Assembly (NCBI RefSeq): GCF_024642085.1
Contig: NZ_JAHEBV010000015.1
Span: 1 to 64,000 of the forward strand
Length of the DNA: 64,000 nucleotides
Direction of reading: 5' to 3'
Source: Novosphingobium sp.
GTDB lineage: Bacteria; Pseudomonadota; Alphaproteobacteria; Sphingomonadales; Sphingomonadaceae
Shown here: positions 25,734 through 35,972 of the stretch, piece by piece
Layout: every line of letters begins with the position of its first letter
Numbering within the stretch: position 1 is the first letter of the stretch
Position numbers and translations under genes: made by a program
Notes under the pieces: generated by a model
Seen by the model: the letters and a program-made list of their open reading frames with translations, nothing else
What the model was told of the DNA's origin: nothing
Databases searched by the model: none

Positions 25734-26582
25734 TCAGGACGCCGACCGTATCGTAACCAGCCACACGTCAGGACTGACGCCGAAGCGGAACGGCAAGACG
25801 CTGGTGCCAAGCCCGGCGGTCACGAACAGTGTCTGAGTGCCCTCTTCGATCCGGCCGCAAGCATAGCGGTTCCCGTAACGGGACATGTGCGCCGGCGCGC
25901 CGATCAGCGGCAGGCGGATTTGTCCGCAATGGGTATGTCCGGCCAGCATCAGCGTAACGTCCTTTGGCAAATCCGGAAATGGATCAGGGCTATGGCTGAT
26001 TACGACGTAGGGCGGGCCAAGCCGGCGCATGGCTGCAACCGTCGCGCCCGTATTAGCATGGCCGCTGAAATCGTCGTCAATCCCGCCGACTGTTAGCGGA
26101 CCGATCCGCACAGCTTGGTTGCGCAGCACTATGGCACCAGCTTTGGTCAGCTCGCGCTGCGCTAGTGCCGCATTGCGCCAGTGATCGTGATTCCCCAGAA
26201 CGGCGGCCACTCCTATCCGCGGCTGCAAGCCTGCCAAGGGTGCTATGGCCTCAGCGAGTGGGTAATGGCGTGATGCAAGATTTCGGTCACTGATAAGGTC
26301 GCCAGTGATCAGCACATAATCGGGCCGCAATGCATTGACCTGCGCAACGATCCTGCGCAGCCGTTTGGGCGGCATGTCCGGACCGGCAACGTGCATGTCG
26401 GACATGACCAGTAGACGGAGCGGCGCGCCATGTGGCGCAAGACCGGGCAGAGTGACTTCGGCTCGACGCACGATCGGATCGCTCAGCGTATCGTGCAACG
26501 CCTTTCCGACAAGCATCGCCGTGATCAAGGCGCTGGCCAAACCAATCCGGCGCACCACCAAACCGCGATTTCCACTCGGCAT
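25734..26582 (-). CDS. Calcineurin-like metallophosphoesterase, YaeI type
   Basis: A 282-residue protein if started at the ATG at 26582, which has AAGGGAG about 10 bases upstream; an ATG at 26609 adds 9 residues but lacks a ribosome site. After an N-terminal membrane anchor (about residues 13-30) come the phosphoesterase motifs: MSDMHVAGPD, LITGDLISD, LGNHDHW, ISHSPDPF and AGHTHCGQIRLP. These bind a dinuclear metal centre. The YaeI group and its relatives act on phosphodiesters or UDP-lipid-like substrates at the membrane; the true substrate is not known. Confidence 0.9.
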   Translation of the reverse strand: MPSGNRGLVVRRIGLASALITAMLVGKALHDTLSDPIVRRAEVTLPGLAPHGAPLRLLVMSDMHVAGPDMPPKRLRRIVAQVNALRPDYVLITGDLISDRNLASRHYPLAEAIAPLAGLQPRIGVAAVLGNHDHWRNAALAQRELTKAGAIVLRNQAVRIGPLTVGGIDDDFSGHANTGATVAAMRRLGPPYVVISHSPDPFPDLPKDVTLMLAGHTHCGQIRLPLIGAPAHMSRYGNRYACGRIEEGTQTLFVTAGLGTSVLPFRFGVSPDVWLVTIRSAS

Positions 26583-26669
26583 TTTCGCTGCGCTCCCTTT
26601 ACCAAACATGCCAAGGGAGGCTAAGGACCACGGCCATTGCCTTACCTGCCCGAGGATCGCTCACCCACC

Positions 26670-27389
26670 ATGTCCAAGCCCGACTACAAGCGTGTCTTGC
26701 TGAAACTGTCAGGCGAAGTGCTGATGGGCAACCAGCAGTTCGGGATTGATCCCGAGTTTGTTGCCGAGCTGGCCAAAGAAGTGAAAGAAGCCAAGGAAAC
26801 CGGGCTGCAACTCTGCCTGGTGATTGGCGGAGGAAACATCTTTCGCGGAATGGCCGGAGCGGCCAAGGGAATGGACCGGGCGCAGGCAGACTATATGGGC
26901 ATGCTCGCCACGGTCATGAACGCGCTCGCCATGCAGAATGCGCTGGAACAGCTTGGCGTGCCGACCCGGGTGCAATCGGCAATCGAGATGGATAAAGTGT
27001 GCGAGCCCGTAATTCGCCGCCGCGCCGAACGGCACCTCGAAAAGGGCCGCGTAGTGATTTTCGCCGCCGGTGTCGGTGCGCCCTATTTCACGACAGACAG
27101 CGGCGCCGCCTTGCGCGCTGCAGAAATGCGCTGCGATGCACTGCTTAAAGGCACCTCAGTGGATGGTGTTTACGATTGCGACCCGAAGACAAATAGAAGT
27201 GCAAAACGTTATAATTCAGTGGATTATGATACAGTGCTTGCACAAAATCTTAGAGTCATGGATGCCAGCGCAGTCGCGCTATGCCGCGACAACGACATTC
27301 CCATCGTTGTTTTCTCAATCCGCGAAAAGGGCAACTTGGCCAAAGTTTTGCGCGGCGAGGGGACCCAAACAATCGTAAGAAAGGGCTGA
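26670..27389 (+). CDS. pyrH: Uridylate kinase
   Basis: A 239-residue hexameric UMP kinase of the amino acid kinase fold, making UDP for RNA and for UDP-sugars. The N-terminal [23 protein letters not shown] near residue 55 and the [15 protein letters not shown] block are diagnostic; YDCDPKTN near residue 170 is the nucleotide site. The ATG at 26670 gives the usual N-terminus, 11 residues shorter than the longest frame. It opens the long pyrH-frr-uppS-cdsA-dxr-rseP-bamA-ompH-fabZ series. Confidence 0.98.
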   Translation: MSKPDYKRVLLKLSGEVLMGNQQFGIDPEFVAELAKEVKEAKETGLQLCLVIGGGNIFRGMAGAAKGMDRAQADYMGMLATVMNALAMQNALEQLGVPTRVQSAIEMDKVCEPVIRRRAERHLEKGRVVIFAAGVGAPYFTTDSGAALRAAEMRCDALLKGTSVDGVYDCDPKTNRSAKRYNSVDYDTVLAQNLRVMDASAVALCRDNDIPIVVFSIREKGNLAKVLRGEGTQTIVRKG

Positions 27390-27393
27390 TCCC

Positions 27394-27951
27394 ATGGCCA
27401 AATATGACAGGGCCGATCTTGAACGGCGGATGAAAGGAGCGGTGGAATCACTGCGCAGCGATCTGGGCGGCCTGCGCACGGGACGAGCCAATACTGCCTT
27501 GCTGGATCCGATCGTGGTCGAAGTCTATGGCAGCAAGATGCCGCTCAATCAGGTGGCGACGGTTTCGGCGCCGGAACCGCGAATGATCTCGGTTCAGGTG
27601 TGGGACAAGTCCAACGTAACTCCGGTTGAAAAGGCCATTCGCTCGGCAGGATTGGGCCTCAATCCTATTAACGATGGCAACAATATCCGTCTCCCGATCC
27701 CCGACCTGACTGAGGAACGTCGCAAGGAACTGGCAAAGCTGGCTCATTCTTATGCCGAAAAGGCGCGCATCGCGATCCGGAATGTCCGCCGCGACGGAAT
27801 TGATAACCTCAAGGCAGATGAAACCAAGAAAGAAATCTCTGAAGACGACCGCAAACGCGGTGAAACCGAGGTTCAGAAGCTGACCGACGAGATGATCAAG
27901 GATGCCGACGCAGTTGCGGCGCAGAAGGAACAGGAAATCCTCGGCCGGTGA
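27394..27951 (+). CDS. frr: Ribosome recycling factor
   Basis: A 185-residue factor that, with EF-G, splits post-termination ribosomes. [19 protein letters not shown] near residue 28-46 and VRNVRRDG near 131 are hallmark RRF stretches, and the length is exact for the family. AAGGG lies upstream of the ATG, which is only 4 bases after the pyrH stop. Confidence 0.99.
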   Translation: MAKYDRADLERRMKGAVESLRSDLGGLRTGRANTALLDPIVVEVYGSKMPLNQVATVSAPEPRMISVQVWDKSNVTPVEKAIRSAGLGLNPINDGNNIRLPIPDLTEERRKELAKLAHSYAEKARIAIRNVRRDGIDNLKADETKKEISEDDRKRGETEVQKLTDEMIKDADAVAAQKEQEILGR

Positions 27952-27955
27952 TCTT

Positions 27956-27977
27956 TTGCCAAGCTCAGGATGAGCGG
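27956..27977 (+). repeat. REP-like intergenic element, copy 2
   Basis: Matches the copy at 3267-3290 (read on its minus strand) over 22 bases with three differences, sharing CAAGCTCAGG and TGAGCGG. It fills most of the short frr-uppS gap. Sequence similarity is direct; mobility or function is unknown. Confidence 0.4.
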
Positions 27978-27988
27978 GCGGAAGGGCA

Positions 27989-28663
27989 TTGAGCGCCGCC
28001 CGTCACGTCGCCATCATTATGGATGGCAACGGGCGCTGGGCCAAGGCGCGGCACCTGCCGCGCGCCGTAGGCCATCAACGCGGGGTCGAAGCGGTCCGCA
28101 CACTAGTTCGCGCCGCTCGCGACATGGGCCTGGAAGCATTGACCCTTTACGCTTTTTCAACCGAAAACTGGCGCCGTCCGGAAGAAGAAGTGTCGGCACT
28201 GTTCGCGCTGCTCAAACGCTATATCCAGGATGATTTGCAAGAGTTCGTCGATAACAATGTTCGATTGAAAATTATCGGCGATTACAAATCTTTAGCTAGT
28301 GATATTGTTTGCTTGCTGGAAGATGCATTGACACGCACGGCGGAGAATAATGGCACTACGCTCGTCGTCGCGCTCAACTATGGCGCGCAAGACGAGATAG
28401 CCCGTGCAGCAAAAATTGCTGCCACCAAAGGGCCAATTACTGTTGCAGCGATCGATGCTGAACTGGACACAGCCAGTCTTCCACCAGTCGACCTGTTGAT
28501 CCGTACGTCCGGCGAAATGCGGTTATCGAACTTCCTGCTGTGGCAAGTTGCCTATGCTGAAATGTGGTTCACCGATGTATTATGGCCCGACTTTACACCT
28601 GATCATCTGCGCGAAGGGCTTAACGCCTTTGCGAACCGGGAGCGGCGTTATGGCGGACGCTGA
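27989..28663 (+). CDS. uppS: Undecaprenyl diphosphate synthase (cis-prenyltransferase)
   Basis: A 224-residue enzyme that extends farnesyl diphosphate with isopentenyl units to the C55 lipid carrier for peptidoglycan. AIIMDGNGRWAK holds the catalytic Asp and Arg, TLYAFSTENW follows, and the C-terminal DLLIRTSGEMRLSNFLLWQ and YAEMWFTD motifs are complete. The only start giving the normal N-terminus is a TTG at 27989 with GAAGGG just upstream; no ATG or GTG fits before the catalytic motif. It overlaps cdsA by 14 bp. Confidence 0.96.
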   Translation: MSAARHVAIIMDGNGRWAKARHLPRAVGHQRGVEAVRTLVRAARDMGLEALTLYAFSTENWRRPEEEVSALFALLKRYIQDDLQEFVDNNVRLKIIGDYKSLASDIVCLLEDALTRTAENNGTTLVVALNYGAQDEIARAAKIAATKGPITVAAIDAELDTASLPPVDLLIRTSGEMRLSNFLLWQVAYAEMWFTDVLWPDFTPDHLREGLNAFANRERRYGGR

Positions 28664-29408
28664 AAAGACGGCTTCCGATCTGGGCAAGCGCAGCCTTTCC
28701 GCGTTTGTCATGGTAGCCGTAGCTGGAACTGCAATCTGGCTGGGCGGACCGGTTTGGGCGCTGTTCGTCGCATCGGTGGCGACGGGCGTTTACTGGGAAT
28801 GGTCAGGTCTGGTGCGCGGTTTTGCGACCAGTGCCGGACAGCGTCTTGGATGGATGATCGGCGGATTCGTTTATATCGTGGTAGCAGCGACAACACTGTT
28901 GATCCTGCGTCTCGATGCGTTCGGACTTAGCCGAACTTTGCTGATGGTTCTTGTAGTCGTTGCTATCGATGTTTGCGCTTATTTTAGCGGACGGACATTT
29001 GGCGGCCCCAAGATCGCGCCAAAACTCAGCCCCAAAAAAACGTGGGCGGGCCTTTACGGTGGAGTTGGAGGAGCCGCATTGGTTATCGCGGGCTATGCCA
29101 CTTGGCTGTCGTGTTATGATCCAGCATTCGGCCACTGCGAGATTGAGCGCTTCGGCCGCCACCTGCCCCTGGCTTTGGTTGGCGGCACGCTTGCGGCGGT
29201 CACCGCTCAGGCTGGTGATTTCTTCGAAAGCTGGATGAAACGGCGTGCCGGCGTAAAGGATTCAGGCAAGCTGATCCCAGGCCATGGCGGTTTGTTCGAC
29301 CGGGTCGACGGTCTGTTGGCCCTTAATTTTGCAGTCGGTGTATTCGGTCTGCTGATCATCGGCGGGCGCTTGCTCAGCGGCGCCTCGTTGCTGCCGAGCC
29401 CGGCATGA
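28650..29408 (+). CDS. cdsA: Phosphatidate cytidylyltransferase
   Basis: A 252-residue membrane enzyme making CDP-diacylglycerol, the branch point for phosphatidylserine (PssA) and phosphatidylglycerol (PgsA), both also in this window. Several hydrophobic spans precede the C-terminal CTP_transf_1 signature, which reads KDSGKLIPGHGGLFDRVDG, with upstream SPKKTWAG. The ATG at 28650 lies inside the uppS end (14-bp overlap), and AGCGG upstream is a weak ribosome site, so coupling is likely. Length is slightly short but all motifs are present. Confidence 0.97.
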   Translation: MADAEKTASDLGKRSLSAFVMVAVAGTAIWLGGPVWALFVASVATGVYWEWSGLVRGFATSAGQRLGWMIGGFVYIVVAATTLLILRLDAFGLSRTLLMVLVVVAIDVCAYFSGRTFGGPKIAPKLSPKKTWAGLYGGVGGAALVIAGYATWLSCYDPAFGHCEIERFGRHLPLALVGGTLAAVTAQAGDFFESWMKRRAGVKDSGKLIPGHGGLFDRVDGLLALNFAVGVFGLLIIGGRLLSGASLLPSPA

Positions 29409-30559
29409 CAAGGCGCATTTCCATTCTTGGAGCAACTGGATCGATCGGCGGCTCGACACTTGACCTGATCGCGCGGCAGCCGGACCGCTGGAGAGTTGCC
29501 GCTTTGACCGCCAATTGCCAGGCGCAGGAATTGGCCCGCCTCGCACGCCGGTTTGATGCGGAAGTGGCTGTCGTGGCTGACGAAACCTGTCTGCCCGAAT
29601 TGCGCGATGCGCTGGCCGGATCAGGGATCGAGGCAGCAGGCGGAGCGGGCGCACTGATCGAATCAGCGGCGCGCCCGGTCGATATCACTATTGCGGCGAT
29701 CGTCGGCTGCGCAGGACTTGCGCCCACTATGGCAGCGATTGAGCAAGGTCGTACCGTGGCCCTCGCTAACAAGGAGGCCCTTGTATCTGCTGGTGACGTC
29801 ATGAAGGCAGCAGTCGCGCGATGCGGAACCGTGCTTTTGCCGATGGACAGCGAACACAACGCGATTTTCCAGTGCCTGGCGGGGAACGACCCCGCGTATG
29901 TCCGCTCAATCACGCTGACTGCCAGTGGTGGCCCGTTCCGCGACTGGTCGATGGCGCAGTTGGCGGCAGCAACTCCGGCCCAGGCGGTAAAGCACCCAAA
30001 CTGGTCGATGGGGGCTAAAATCAGCGTCGATTCCGCCACCATGTTCAATAAGGGCCTCGAACTGATAGAGGCGTGGCACTTGTTTCCCGTCGCGCTAGAT
30101 GCGTTGCGGATCATTATCCATCCTCAGTCCGTGGTGCATTCGATGGTGGAATACCGCGACGGATCGACCCTTGCCCAGCTTGGACCGTCTGACATGCGAG
30201 TGCCCATCGCGTCGTGTCTTGCATGGCCAGAACGGATGGACACGCCGTGTCCGCCGCTTGATCTGGCCAGGCTGGGCGAGCTCACCTTCCGCCCCCCCGA
30301 TGAAGATCGTTTTCCCGCAACGCGCCTGGCGCGTGAGGCGGCTGCAGCTGGCGGAGCCGCGCCAGCAGTGCTGAATGCCGCCAACGAGATGGCTGTCGCG
30401 GCATTTCTCGCCGGACACCTGCCGTTCACGCGTATCGCAGTAACGGTCGAGGAACTTTTGGCGCGCTATGTTCCGCCAGCCGCGGCATCGCTGGATGAAG
30501 TCATCGCAATCGATGCAGAGGCGCGAAGTGTGGCGCGCCAGATGTTGGAGCTTGTCTAA
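29405..30559 (+). CDS. dxr: 1-deoxy-D-xylulose-5-phosphate reductoisomerase
   Basis: A 384-residue NADPH enzyme for the second step of the MEP isoprenoid pathway, the target of fosmidomycin. ISILGATGSIGGSTLDLI is the NADPH site; ALANKEALVSAGDV, LPMDSEHNAIFQCL and TASGGPFRD hold the metal and substrate residues, followed by HPNWSMGAKISVDSATM. The ATG overlaps the cdsA stop by 4 bases. It provides precursors used by UppS upstream. Length is typical. Confidence 0.99.
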   Translation: MTRRISILGATGSIGGSTLDLIARQPDRWRVAALTANCQAQELARLARRFDAEVAVVADETCLPELRDALAGSGIEAAGGAGALIESAARPVDITIAAIVGCAGLAPTMAAIEQGRTVALANKEALVSAGDVMKAAVARCGTVLLPMDSEHNAIFQCLAGNDPAYVRSITLTASGGPFRDWSMAQLAAATPAQAVKHPNWSMGAKISVDSATMFNKGLELIEAWHLFPVALDALRIIIHPQSVVHSMVEYRDGSTLAQLGPSDMRVPIASCLAWPERMDTPCPPLDLARLGELTFRPPDEDRFPATRLAREAAAAGGAAPAVLNAANEMAVAAFLAGHLPFTRIAVTVEELLARYVPPAAASLDEVIAIDAEARSVARQMLELV

Positions 30560-30563
30560 GCCA

Positions 30564-31676
30564 ATGCAGATGCCTTTTGCAGTTACTGCCATTCTGGCGT
30601 TCATCCTGGTTTTGGGACCGCTGGTCGTGCTCCACGAACTCGGCCACTATCTGGCCGGACGCATGTTCGGGGTGCGCGCGGATGCCTTTTCGGTTGGCTT
30701 TGGCAAGGAACTTTGGGGCCGCACCGACAAGCGCGGCACCAGGTGGAAGCTATCGGCCATTCCGCTGGGTGGTTACGTCCAGTTTGCGGGCGACATGAAC
30801 GCCACCGGCCAGTCCGATCCGGCGCTCGAAGGGGCCGCTAGGGCAGACCTGAAGGGCACGTTCCCCGGCGCAAGACTGTGGCAACGCGCCGTCATTGTAT
30901 TTGCCGGGCCGTTCACTAATTTTCTGATCGCTGTTGCCATTTTCGCTGCGTTCGCAATGGCCTATGGTATTCGTGTGACGCCGCCCGTGATCGGCGGATT
31001 TGCGCCTCAGTCGGCTGCCCAGGCAGCGGGATTGCAACTGGGCGACCGGATTGTGGCAATCGATGGCGATCCGGTAAATGACTTCACCGAGATAGCCCGC
31101 AAGGTTCTGCTTTATCCCGGCAAGACCATCACTGTGGCTGCACAGCGAAATGGACAGACAATTACGCTGCCGGTGACTTTGGCGAGCCATACTGAAAAAG
31201 ACGGTTTTGGCGGTGCGGCGACCAAGGGCATGCTGGGCATCGCAAGCGTACGGCCCGAATTGCGACCTGTTGGCCTGGGTAAGGCATTGGCCGTGGGGGT
31301 CGGGGATTCGGTTACCGCAATCAAAATGACCGCGATTGGCCTTGGGCAGATAATCACCGGCGACCGTTCGACCAAGGAAATGGGAGGGCCGATCAAGATC
31401 GCACAGTATTCGGGCCAGACCATGTCTCTGGGCTGGGCAGCCATGGTCCTTTTCGCTGCCACCATTTCAATTAATTTGGCATTCATCAACCTGCTGCCAA
31501 TTCCCGTCTTAGACGGCGGGCACCTGGCAATGTATGCCGCGGAAGCAGTCCGCCGCAAACCGCTGGGCGCGCGCAGTCAGGAATGGGCGTTCCGCGCTGG
31601 TCTGGCTTTTGTGCTGGCGCTGGTTCTGTTCGTCACTTTCAACGATCTTGCTTCGCTGCCCGTCTTCGGTAGCTAA
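30564..31676 (+). CDS. rseP: RIP metalloprotease RseP (site-2 protease)
   Basis: A 370-residue intramembrane zinc protease that cuts membrane-bound anti-sigma factors and clears signal-peptide remnants. The zinc site HELGH lies at residues 24-28 (ATG at 30564; an ATG two codons later is possible), and the third ligand is in PIPVLDGGHL near residue 320. A single PDZ domain reads QAAGLQLGDRIVAIDGDPV near residues 152-170, whereas E. coli RseP has two. Four membrane spans fit the family. It stands just before bamA, as in most proteobacteria. Confidence 0.97.
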   Translation: MQMPFAVTAILAFILVLGPLVVLHELGHYLAGRMFGVRADAFSVGFGKELWGRTDKRGTRWKLSAIPLGGYVQFAGDMNATGQSDPALEGAARADLKGTFPGARLWQRAVIVFAGPFTNFLIAVAIFAAFAMAYGIRVTPPVIGGFAPQSAAQAAGLQLGDRIVAIDGDPVNDFTEIARKVLLYPGKTITVAAQRNGQTITLPVTLASHTEKDGFGGAATKGMLGIASVRPELRPVGLGKALAVGVGDSVTAIKMTAIGLGQIITGDRSTKEMGGPIKIAQYSGQTMSLGWAAMVLFAATISINLAFINLLPIPVLDGGHLAMYAAEAVRRKPLGARSQEWAFRAGLAFVLALVLFVTFNDLASLPVFGS

Positions 31677-31833
31677 GCCGGAGGGACGCGAAATACTTGC
31701 GGATTTGCGCGGCAACTGTGCTTGATCGAAGGGTCAGCATCGGGCAGAGGGCGGCGACATATCTGTAACGCGCGGGTGGTCCTGGGGTTCGGGGCGATAT
31801 GGCCGGCGTGAAGCACAACTTACGGGAACTGTC

Positions 31834-34677
31834 GTGCCGATGATTTGCCAGACAATGGAACGCAACGAAACTGCCCGTCGGGCAACCGCGATTGCGGCGG
31901 TCTTGCTCGGAACGACGTTCCTTGCGGGTCTGCCGACCGCGGCATTGGCCCAAGCAGCAGCCACGGCTGCGGCACCGGCCCCTGCCGCGCCCGAAGTGCC
32001 CGCAGTTGTCGCGATAAGGGCGATCAACGTCGCCGGCTCGCAGCGGCTCGAGCCCGATACCATCATGTCGTACATTAAGATGCGGGTCGGCCAGCCGTAC
32101 ACCCAGCAGGCGGCAGACCAGGCGCTGAAAGATCTGTACGCAACCGAACTGTTTACCGATGTCCAGATCATCAACAGTGATGGCGTAGTGACCATCCAGG
32201 TCAAAGAAAACCCGGTCATCAACCGCATCGTCCTTGAAGGCAACAAGAGGATCAAGGAAGACAAGATCCTTCCCGAGATCAAAATGGCGCCGCGCCAGAT
32301 ATTCACCCGGTCGAAGGTGCGCGCTGATGTGTCCCGCATTATCGAGTTGTACAAGCGCCAGGGACGCTTTGCCGCCAGTGTCGAACCCAAGATGGTCATG
32401 CTCGATCAGAACCGCGTCGACATAGTCTTTGAGATTACCGAAGGGCCCAAATCCAAGGTCCGCGCGATCAACATTATCGGCAACGAGCAGTTCAGCGATG
32501 GAGAGCTGCGCGGTGAAATGATCACCAAGCAGGCAGGGATCACCAAGATTTTCAGCTCGGGCACCAGTTACGATCCCGACAAGATGGCTTTTGACCAGCA
32601 GAAACTGCGTCAATTTTACCTGACCAAGGGCTATGCCGACTTCCGGATCGTATCAGCGGTGGCCGAATTGACCCCCGATAAGCGCGATTTCATCCTGACC
32701 TACGTGGTCGAGGAAGGTCCGCGCTACAAGTTCGGTGACGTCAAGGTGCAAAGCCAACTGCGCGACTTTGACGATACACGTCTTGCGGCCACTCTGCCCA
32801 TGAAGAAGGGCGACTGGTACGACGCCAAGAAGGTCGAGGATACGATCGAGCAGCTCAACACCACGCTGGGCGCATTCGGGTATGCCTTTGCCGACGTGCG
32901 ACCGGACTATGCACGCAGCAAGGAAGACCTTACGATGGGTCTTACCTTCAACATTGCAGAGGCACCACGTGTCTATGTTGAAAAAATCGACGTCAACGGC
33001 AATACGCTGACCCAGGACAAGGTTGTCCGCCGCGAGTTTCGTCTGGCAGAAGGCGATGCGTTCAATTCGCTTCAGGTCAAACGTTCGACCGCGCGTATCA
33101 ACTCGCTGGGCTATTTCCAGGAAAAGTTCGAAGTTGAACAAAAGCCGGGCGCTTCGCCCGACCGGATAATACTGGAAGCCAATGTCGAGGAAAAGCCGAC
33201 CGGCGAACTGCAGCTCTCGGCTGGATATTCGAGCCTTGAAAAGCTGATCTTCCAGGGTTCGATCCAACAGCGCAATTTCCGCGGCCGCGGTCAGACGGTG
33301 GGGCTCAGTCTCAGCTATTCGCAATATTCGAAAAGTGCAGAGGTCAGCTTTACCGAACCGTACTTGTTCGACAAAAACGTGTCGCTGGGGGCCAGTGTCT
33401 ATCGCCGCGACTACAATAATTTCAATTACATCAACACAAACCGCAACACGCTATACCAGAACAAGACCACGGGCTTGTCGGTACGCGCAGGCTTGGCGCT
33501 GACCGAGTATATTTCGGCGGTAGGCAGCTATACCTTCAATTACGACGACATATCGGTCGATCGCAATCAGTACTATTCTGATCGGCAGAACCCGCCTTCG
33601 TTTGAGTGCGATCCGATCATTGCAGGCCGATATCTGTGTGATGCCATCGGCAAGCGCACCACTTCGATGCTGGGCCTTTCGCTGATTTACGATACACTTG
33701 ACAGCCGTGTTCACCCAACGCGCGGCAACTCGGTCTCCGTCACGACTGAGTTTGCCGGATTGGGCGGATCTGTGAAGTATGCGCGGCTTCGCCTGAATGC
33801 CGCCAAGTATTTCCCGGTCGGCAAAGGCTTCATATTCTCGGTTCGCGGTGAAGCTGGCGCGATGAAATCGCTTGGACGCAAGAATGATACCGTAAACGGC
33901 ATTGACGGCGTATTCCTGACCGATCGGTTCTATCTGGGCGAACCGACAATTCGCGGCTTCGACATCCGCGGTGTCGGCCCGCGTGTGGTGCGCAAGTTCT
34001 ATCAGGATACGAATGCCGATGGCACCGTTGACGGTCTCAATTACGTGTGTTTCAGGCCAGCCGTTACCACAACGCCAACGGCACCTGCTGACCGTCAGAT
34101 TGTTGGCGCGGGTGCAGCTTGCAGCACCGGCTACAATTATCTGACCCCCGATACCGTCAACGAAGATCGCACGACCTGGCAGGATGATGCGATCGGCGGA
34201 CGGTATTATTACCTGACCCGCGCCGAACTTGAAATCCCGTTGGGCTCGGGCGCCAAGTCACTGGGTCTGCGCCCTTCGCTATTCATGGATGCGGGCGCTG
34301 TTTGGGGCATTACCCGGCCACGACTGGAATCCGTGTTGGTCAACGGCCTGTTCTTCCCGACCCGCGATGCGTCTGGCGTGCCCCAGTACTCGCAGATCTG
34401 CAATGGCACTCCGACTGTTATTGCCAGCCCGACCACACCGACGCTTCCGGCAACCTGCATAGGAACCGGAGACGGCGTCAACGCTCTGGGCTCGACCTAT
34501 CCGGCATTCCAGGACTTTTTCTATGGCAACACCATCAAGCCGCGCATTTCAATCGGCATTGGCGTCAACTGGAACTCGCCATTCGGACCTTTCCGTATCG
34601 ACTTTGCCAAGGTCCTGACCAAGGCCGAAGGCGACGACACCAAAACCTTTACTTTCAACGTAGGAACGCAATTCTGA
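31834..34677 (+). CDS. bamA: Outer membrane protein assembly factor BamA
   Basis: A 947-residue Omp85 protein, the core of the BAM complex that inserts beta-barrel proteins. A signal peptide (to about residue 40, ALAQA) is followed by an Ala/Pro linker, five POTRA domains (about 58-430) and a 16-strand barrel. The lid-lock motif region reads TDRFYLGEPTIRGFDIRGVG near residue 703, and the frame ends in NVGTQF with a terminal Phe as expected. The extracellular loop after it is long, with cysteine pairs. GTG 31834 is favoured by GGGA 6 bases upstream; ATG 31840 is an alternative. The stop overlaps ompH. Confidence 0.98.
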   Translation: MPMICQTMERNETARRATAIAAVLLGTTFLAGLPTAALAQAAATAAAPAPAAPEVPAVVAIRAINVAGSQRLEPDTIMSYIKMRVGQPYTQQAADQALKDLYATELFTDVQIINSDGVVTIQVKENPVINRIVLEGNKRIKEDKILPEIKMAPRQIFTRSKVRADVSRIIELYKRQGRFAASVEPKMVMLDQNRVDIVFEITEGPKSKVRAINIIGNEQFSDGELRGEMITKQAGITKIFSSGTSYDPDKMAFDQQKLRQFYLTKGYADFRIVSAVAELTPDKRDFILTYVVEEGPRYKFGDVKVQSQLRDFDDTRLAATLPMKKGDWYDAKKVEDTIEQLNTTLGAFGYAFADVRPDYARSKEDLTMGLTFNIAEAPRVYVEKIDVNGNTLTQDKVVRREFRLAEGDAFNSLQVKRSTARINSLGYFQEKFEVEQKPGASPDRIILEANVEEKPTGELQLSAGYSSLEKLIFQGSIQQRNFRGRGQTVGLSLSYSQYSKSAEVSFTEPYLFDKNVSLGASVYRRDYNNFNYINTNRNTLYQNKTTGLSVRAGLALTEYISAVGSYTFNYDDISVDRNQYYSDRQNPPSFECDPIIAGRYLCDAIGKRTTSMLGLSLIYDTLDSRVHPTRGNSVSVTTEFAGLGGSVKYARLRLNAAKYFPVGKGFIFSVRGEAGAMKSLGRKNDTVNGIDGVFLTDRFYLGEPTIRGFDIRGVGPRVVRKFYQDTNADGTVDGLNYVCFRPAVTTTPTAPADRQIVGAGAACSTGYNYLTPDTVNEDRTTWQDDAIGGRYYYLTRAELEIPLGSGAKSLGLRPSLFMDAGAVWGITRPRLESVLVNGLFFPTRDASGVPQYSQICNGTPTVIASPTTPTLPATCIGTGDGVNALGSTYPAFQDFFYGNTIKPRISIGIGVNWNSPFGPFRIDFAKVLTKAEGDDTKTFTFNVGTQF

Positions 34678-35381
34678 TGAAGAACCTTCTCAAGCCCATT
34701 CTTGGCGCCGGTTTCGTGCTGGCACTGGCTGCGCAGCCCGCCCTGGCCCAGACAAAGCCTGTTGCCGCTGCTGCCACTGGCCCGGTCGTCCCCGGCCTTG
34801 GCGTTGCCGATCTGGAGGCCGTCATGGTCAACACCAGCGCATTTCGCACCGCGGAGCAACAGCGTCCGGTGACATACAAGGCCACAATCGACCAATATCA
34901 AGCCCGCGGTAAGGCACTGCAGACACAATTGCAGACCTTGTCGGCAAAGCTGCAAAAGGATGCAGCAGCCCCCGGGGCAAACCAGGCGGCGCTGCAGACC
35001 CAGGCAGCCGGTCTTCAGAAGCTGGAAGAATCCGGCAAGGCTGAACTGAACAACATCATCAAGCCGGTCGTTTATTCGCGTGAATTTGTGAAGGAACAGC
35101 TTGAGGACAAGATGGACGCTGCCGTCAAGGCGGTCATGGCGCGCCGCAACGTTACTTTGCTGCTGGCTCCGCAGTCGGTGATTATCAGCACCTCGTCGGG
35201 CTATGACCTGAGCCAGGACATCGTCAACGAACTCAATCGTGTCCTGCCGAGCGCAACCTTGAGTCCGCCTGCTGGATGGGAGCCGCGCCAGATCCGCGAA
35301 GCACGGGCTGCCCAAGCCGCACAGCAGGGTGCAGCTCCAGCTGCTGCGCGTCCGGCTGGTGCGCAGCCCGAAAGCCGATAG
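34677..35381 (+). CDS. OmpH/Skp-family periplasmic chaperone
   Basis: A 234-residue exported protein with a signal peptide cut after ALAQ (about residue 25). A central helical region (about 68-150) is rich in Gln, Lys and Ala and suits the Skp tentacles that cage unfolded outer-membrane proteins. The C-terminal tail after residue 205 is Ala/Pro-rich and low complexity. The ATG overlaps the bamA stop (TGATG), and the position between bamA and fabZ is that of skp/ompH. Sequence identity to E. coli Skp looks low, so the call leans on position and helical pattern. Confidence 0.87.
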   Translation: MKNLLKPILGAGFVLALAAQPALAQTKPVAAAATGPVVPGLGVADLEAVMVNTSAFRTAEQQRPVTYKATIDQYQARGKALQTQLQTLSAKLQKDAAAPGANQAALQTQAAGLQKLEESGKAELNNIIKPVVYSREFVKEQLEDKMDAAVKAVMARRNVTLLLAPQSVIISTSSGYDLSQDIVNELNRVLPSATLSPPAGWEPRQIREARAAQAAQQGAAPAAARPAGAQPESR

Positions 35382-35403
35382 GCGAGATCGCACGGGGGCA
35401 CCG

Positions 35404-35892
35404 ATGAGCGATACCCAAAACGAGACGGGGGCGGCTAGCGCGGTCCCCGTCTACGATATCCAGAAGATACTTCACGCTTTGCCGCACCGCTATCCGCTGT
35501 TGCTGGTGGACCGGGTCAAAACGCTGGAGATCGGTGAAAAAATCCATGCCGTCAAAGGCGTGACTTTCAACGAGCAGTTCTTCCAGGGCCATTTTCCGGG
35601 CCGGCCGATCATGCCCGGGGTGCTGCAGATTGAAGCGCTGGCCCAAGCTGCGGCGATCCTGGCGATTGAAACGTTGGAACTGGCGGGTTCGGGCAAGCTG
35701 GTCTATTTCATGTCGATCGACGAAGCCAAGTTCCGCGCCCCGGTCGAGCCGGGAGTACTGCTCGATCTTGAGGTTGGCTTCGTGCAAAAACGGTCGCGGG
35801 TGTGCAAGTTTTGGGGCAAGGCTTCGGTTGAGGGCAAGACGACCTGCGATGCGCAGTTCACCGCTATGGTAGCCGATCCTCCCCAGGGTTGA
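35404..35892 (+). CDS. fabZ: 3-hydroxyacyl-ACP dehydratase FabZ
   Basis: A 162-residue hotdog-fold dehydratase of fatty acid elongation. [13 protein letters not shown] begins the core; the active site is His63 in [12 protein letters not shown] and Glu77 in QIEALAQA. The ATG at 35404 gives the family's usual N-terminus; in-frame extension upstream would cover the end of the chaperone gene. It ends the envelope cluster, at the place where lpxD or lpxA often follow in other bacteria; neither lpx gene is here, in keeping with sphingomonads lacking classical lipopolysaccharide. Confidence 0.97.
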   Translation: MSDTQNETGAASAVPVYDIQKILHALPHRYPLLLVDRVKTLEIGEKIHAVKGVTFNEQFFQGHFPGRPIMPGVLQIEALAQAAAILAIETLELAGSGKLVYFMSIDEAKFRAPVEPGVLLDLEVGFVQKRSRVCKFWGKASVEGKTTCDAQFTAMVADPPQG

Positions 35893-35972
35893 TTTCCTCG
35901 TCGCGCGCGGCTATGCGCGCCGCTTCCCATTCCAGGCCGGTCGGAACCGGTCGCTCGTGAAGGTACAGTTCG

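Noticed and set aside
24359..25810. 483-codon open frame antisense to rpsB and tsf
   Set aside because: It crosses two essential genes on the other strand and an intergenic hairpin; no recognisable protein.
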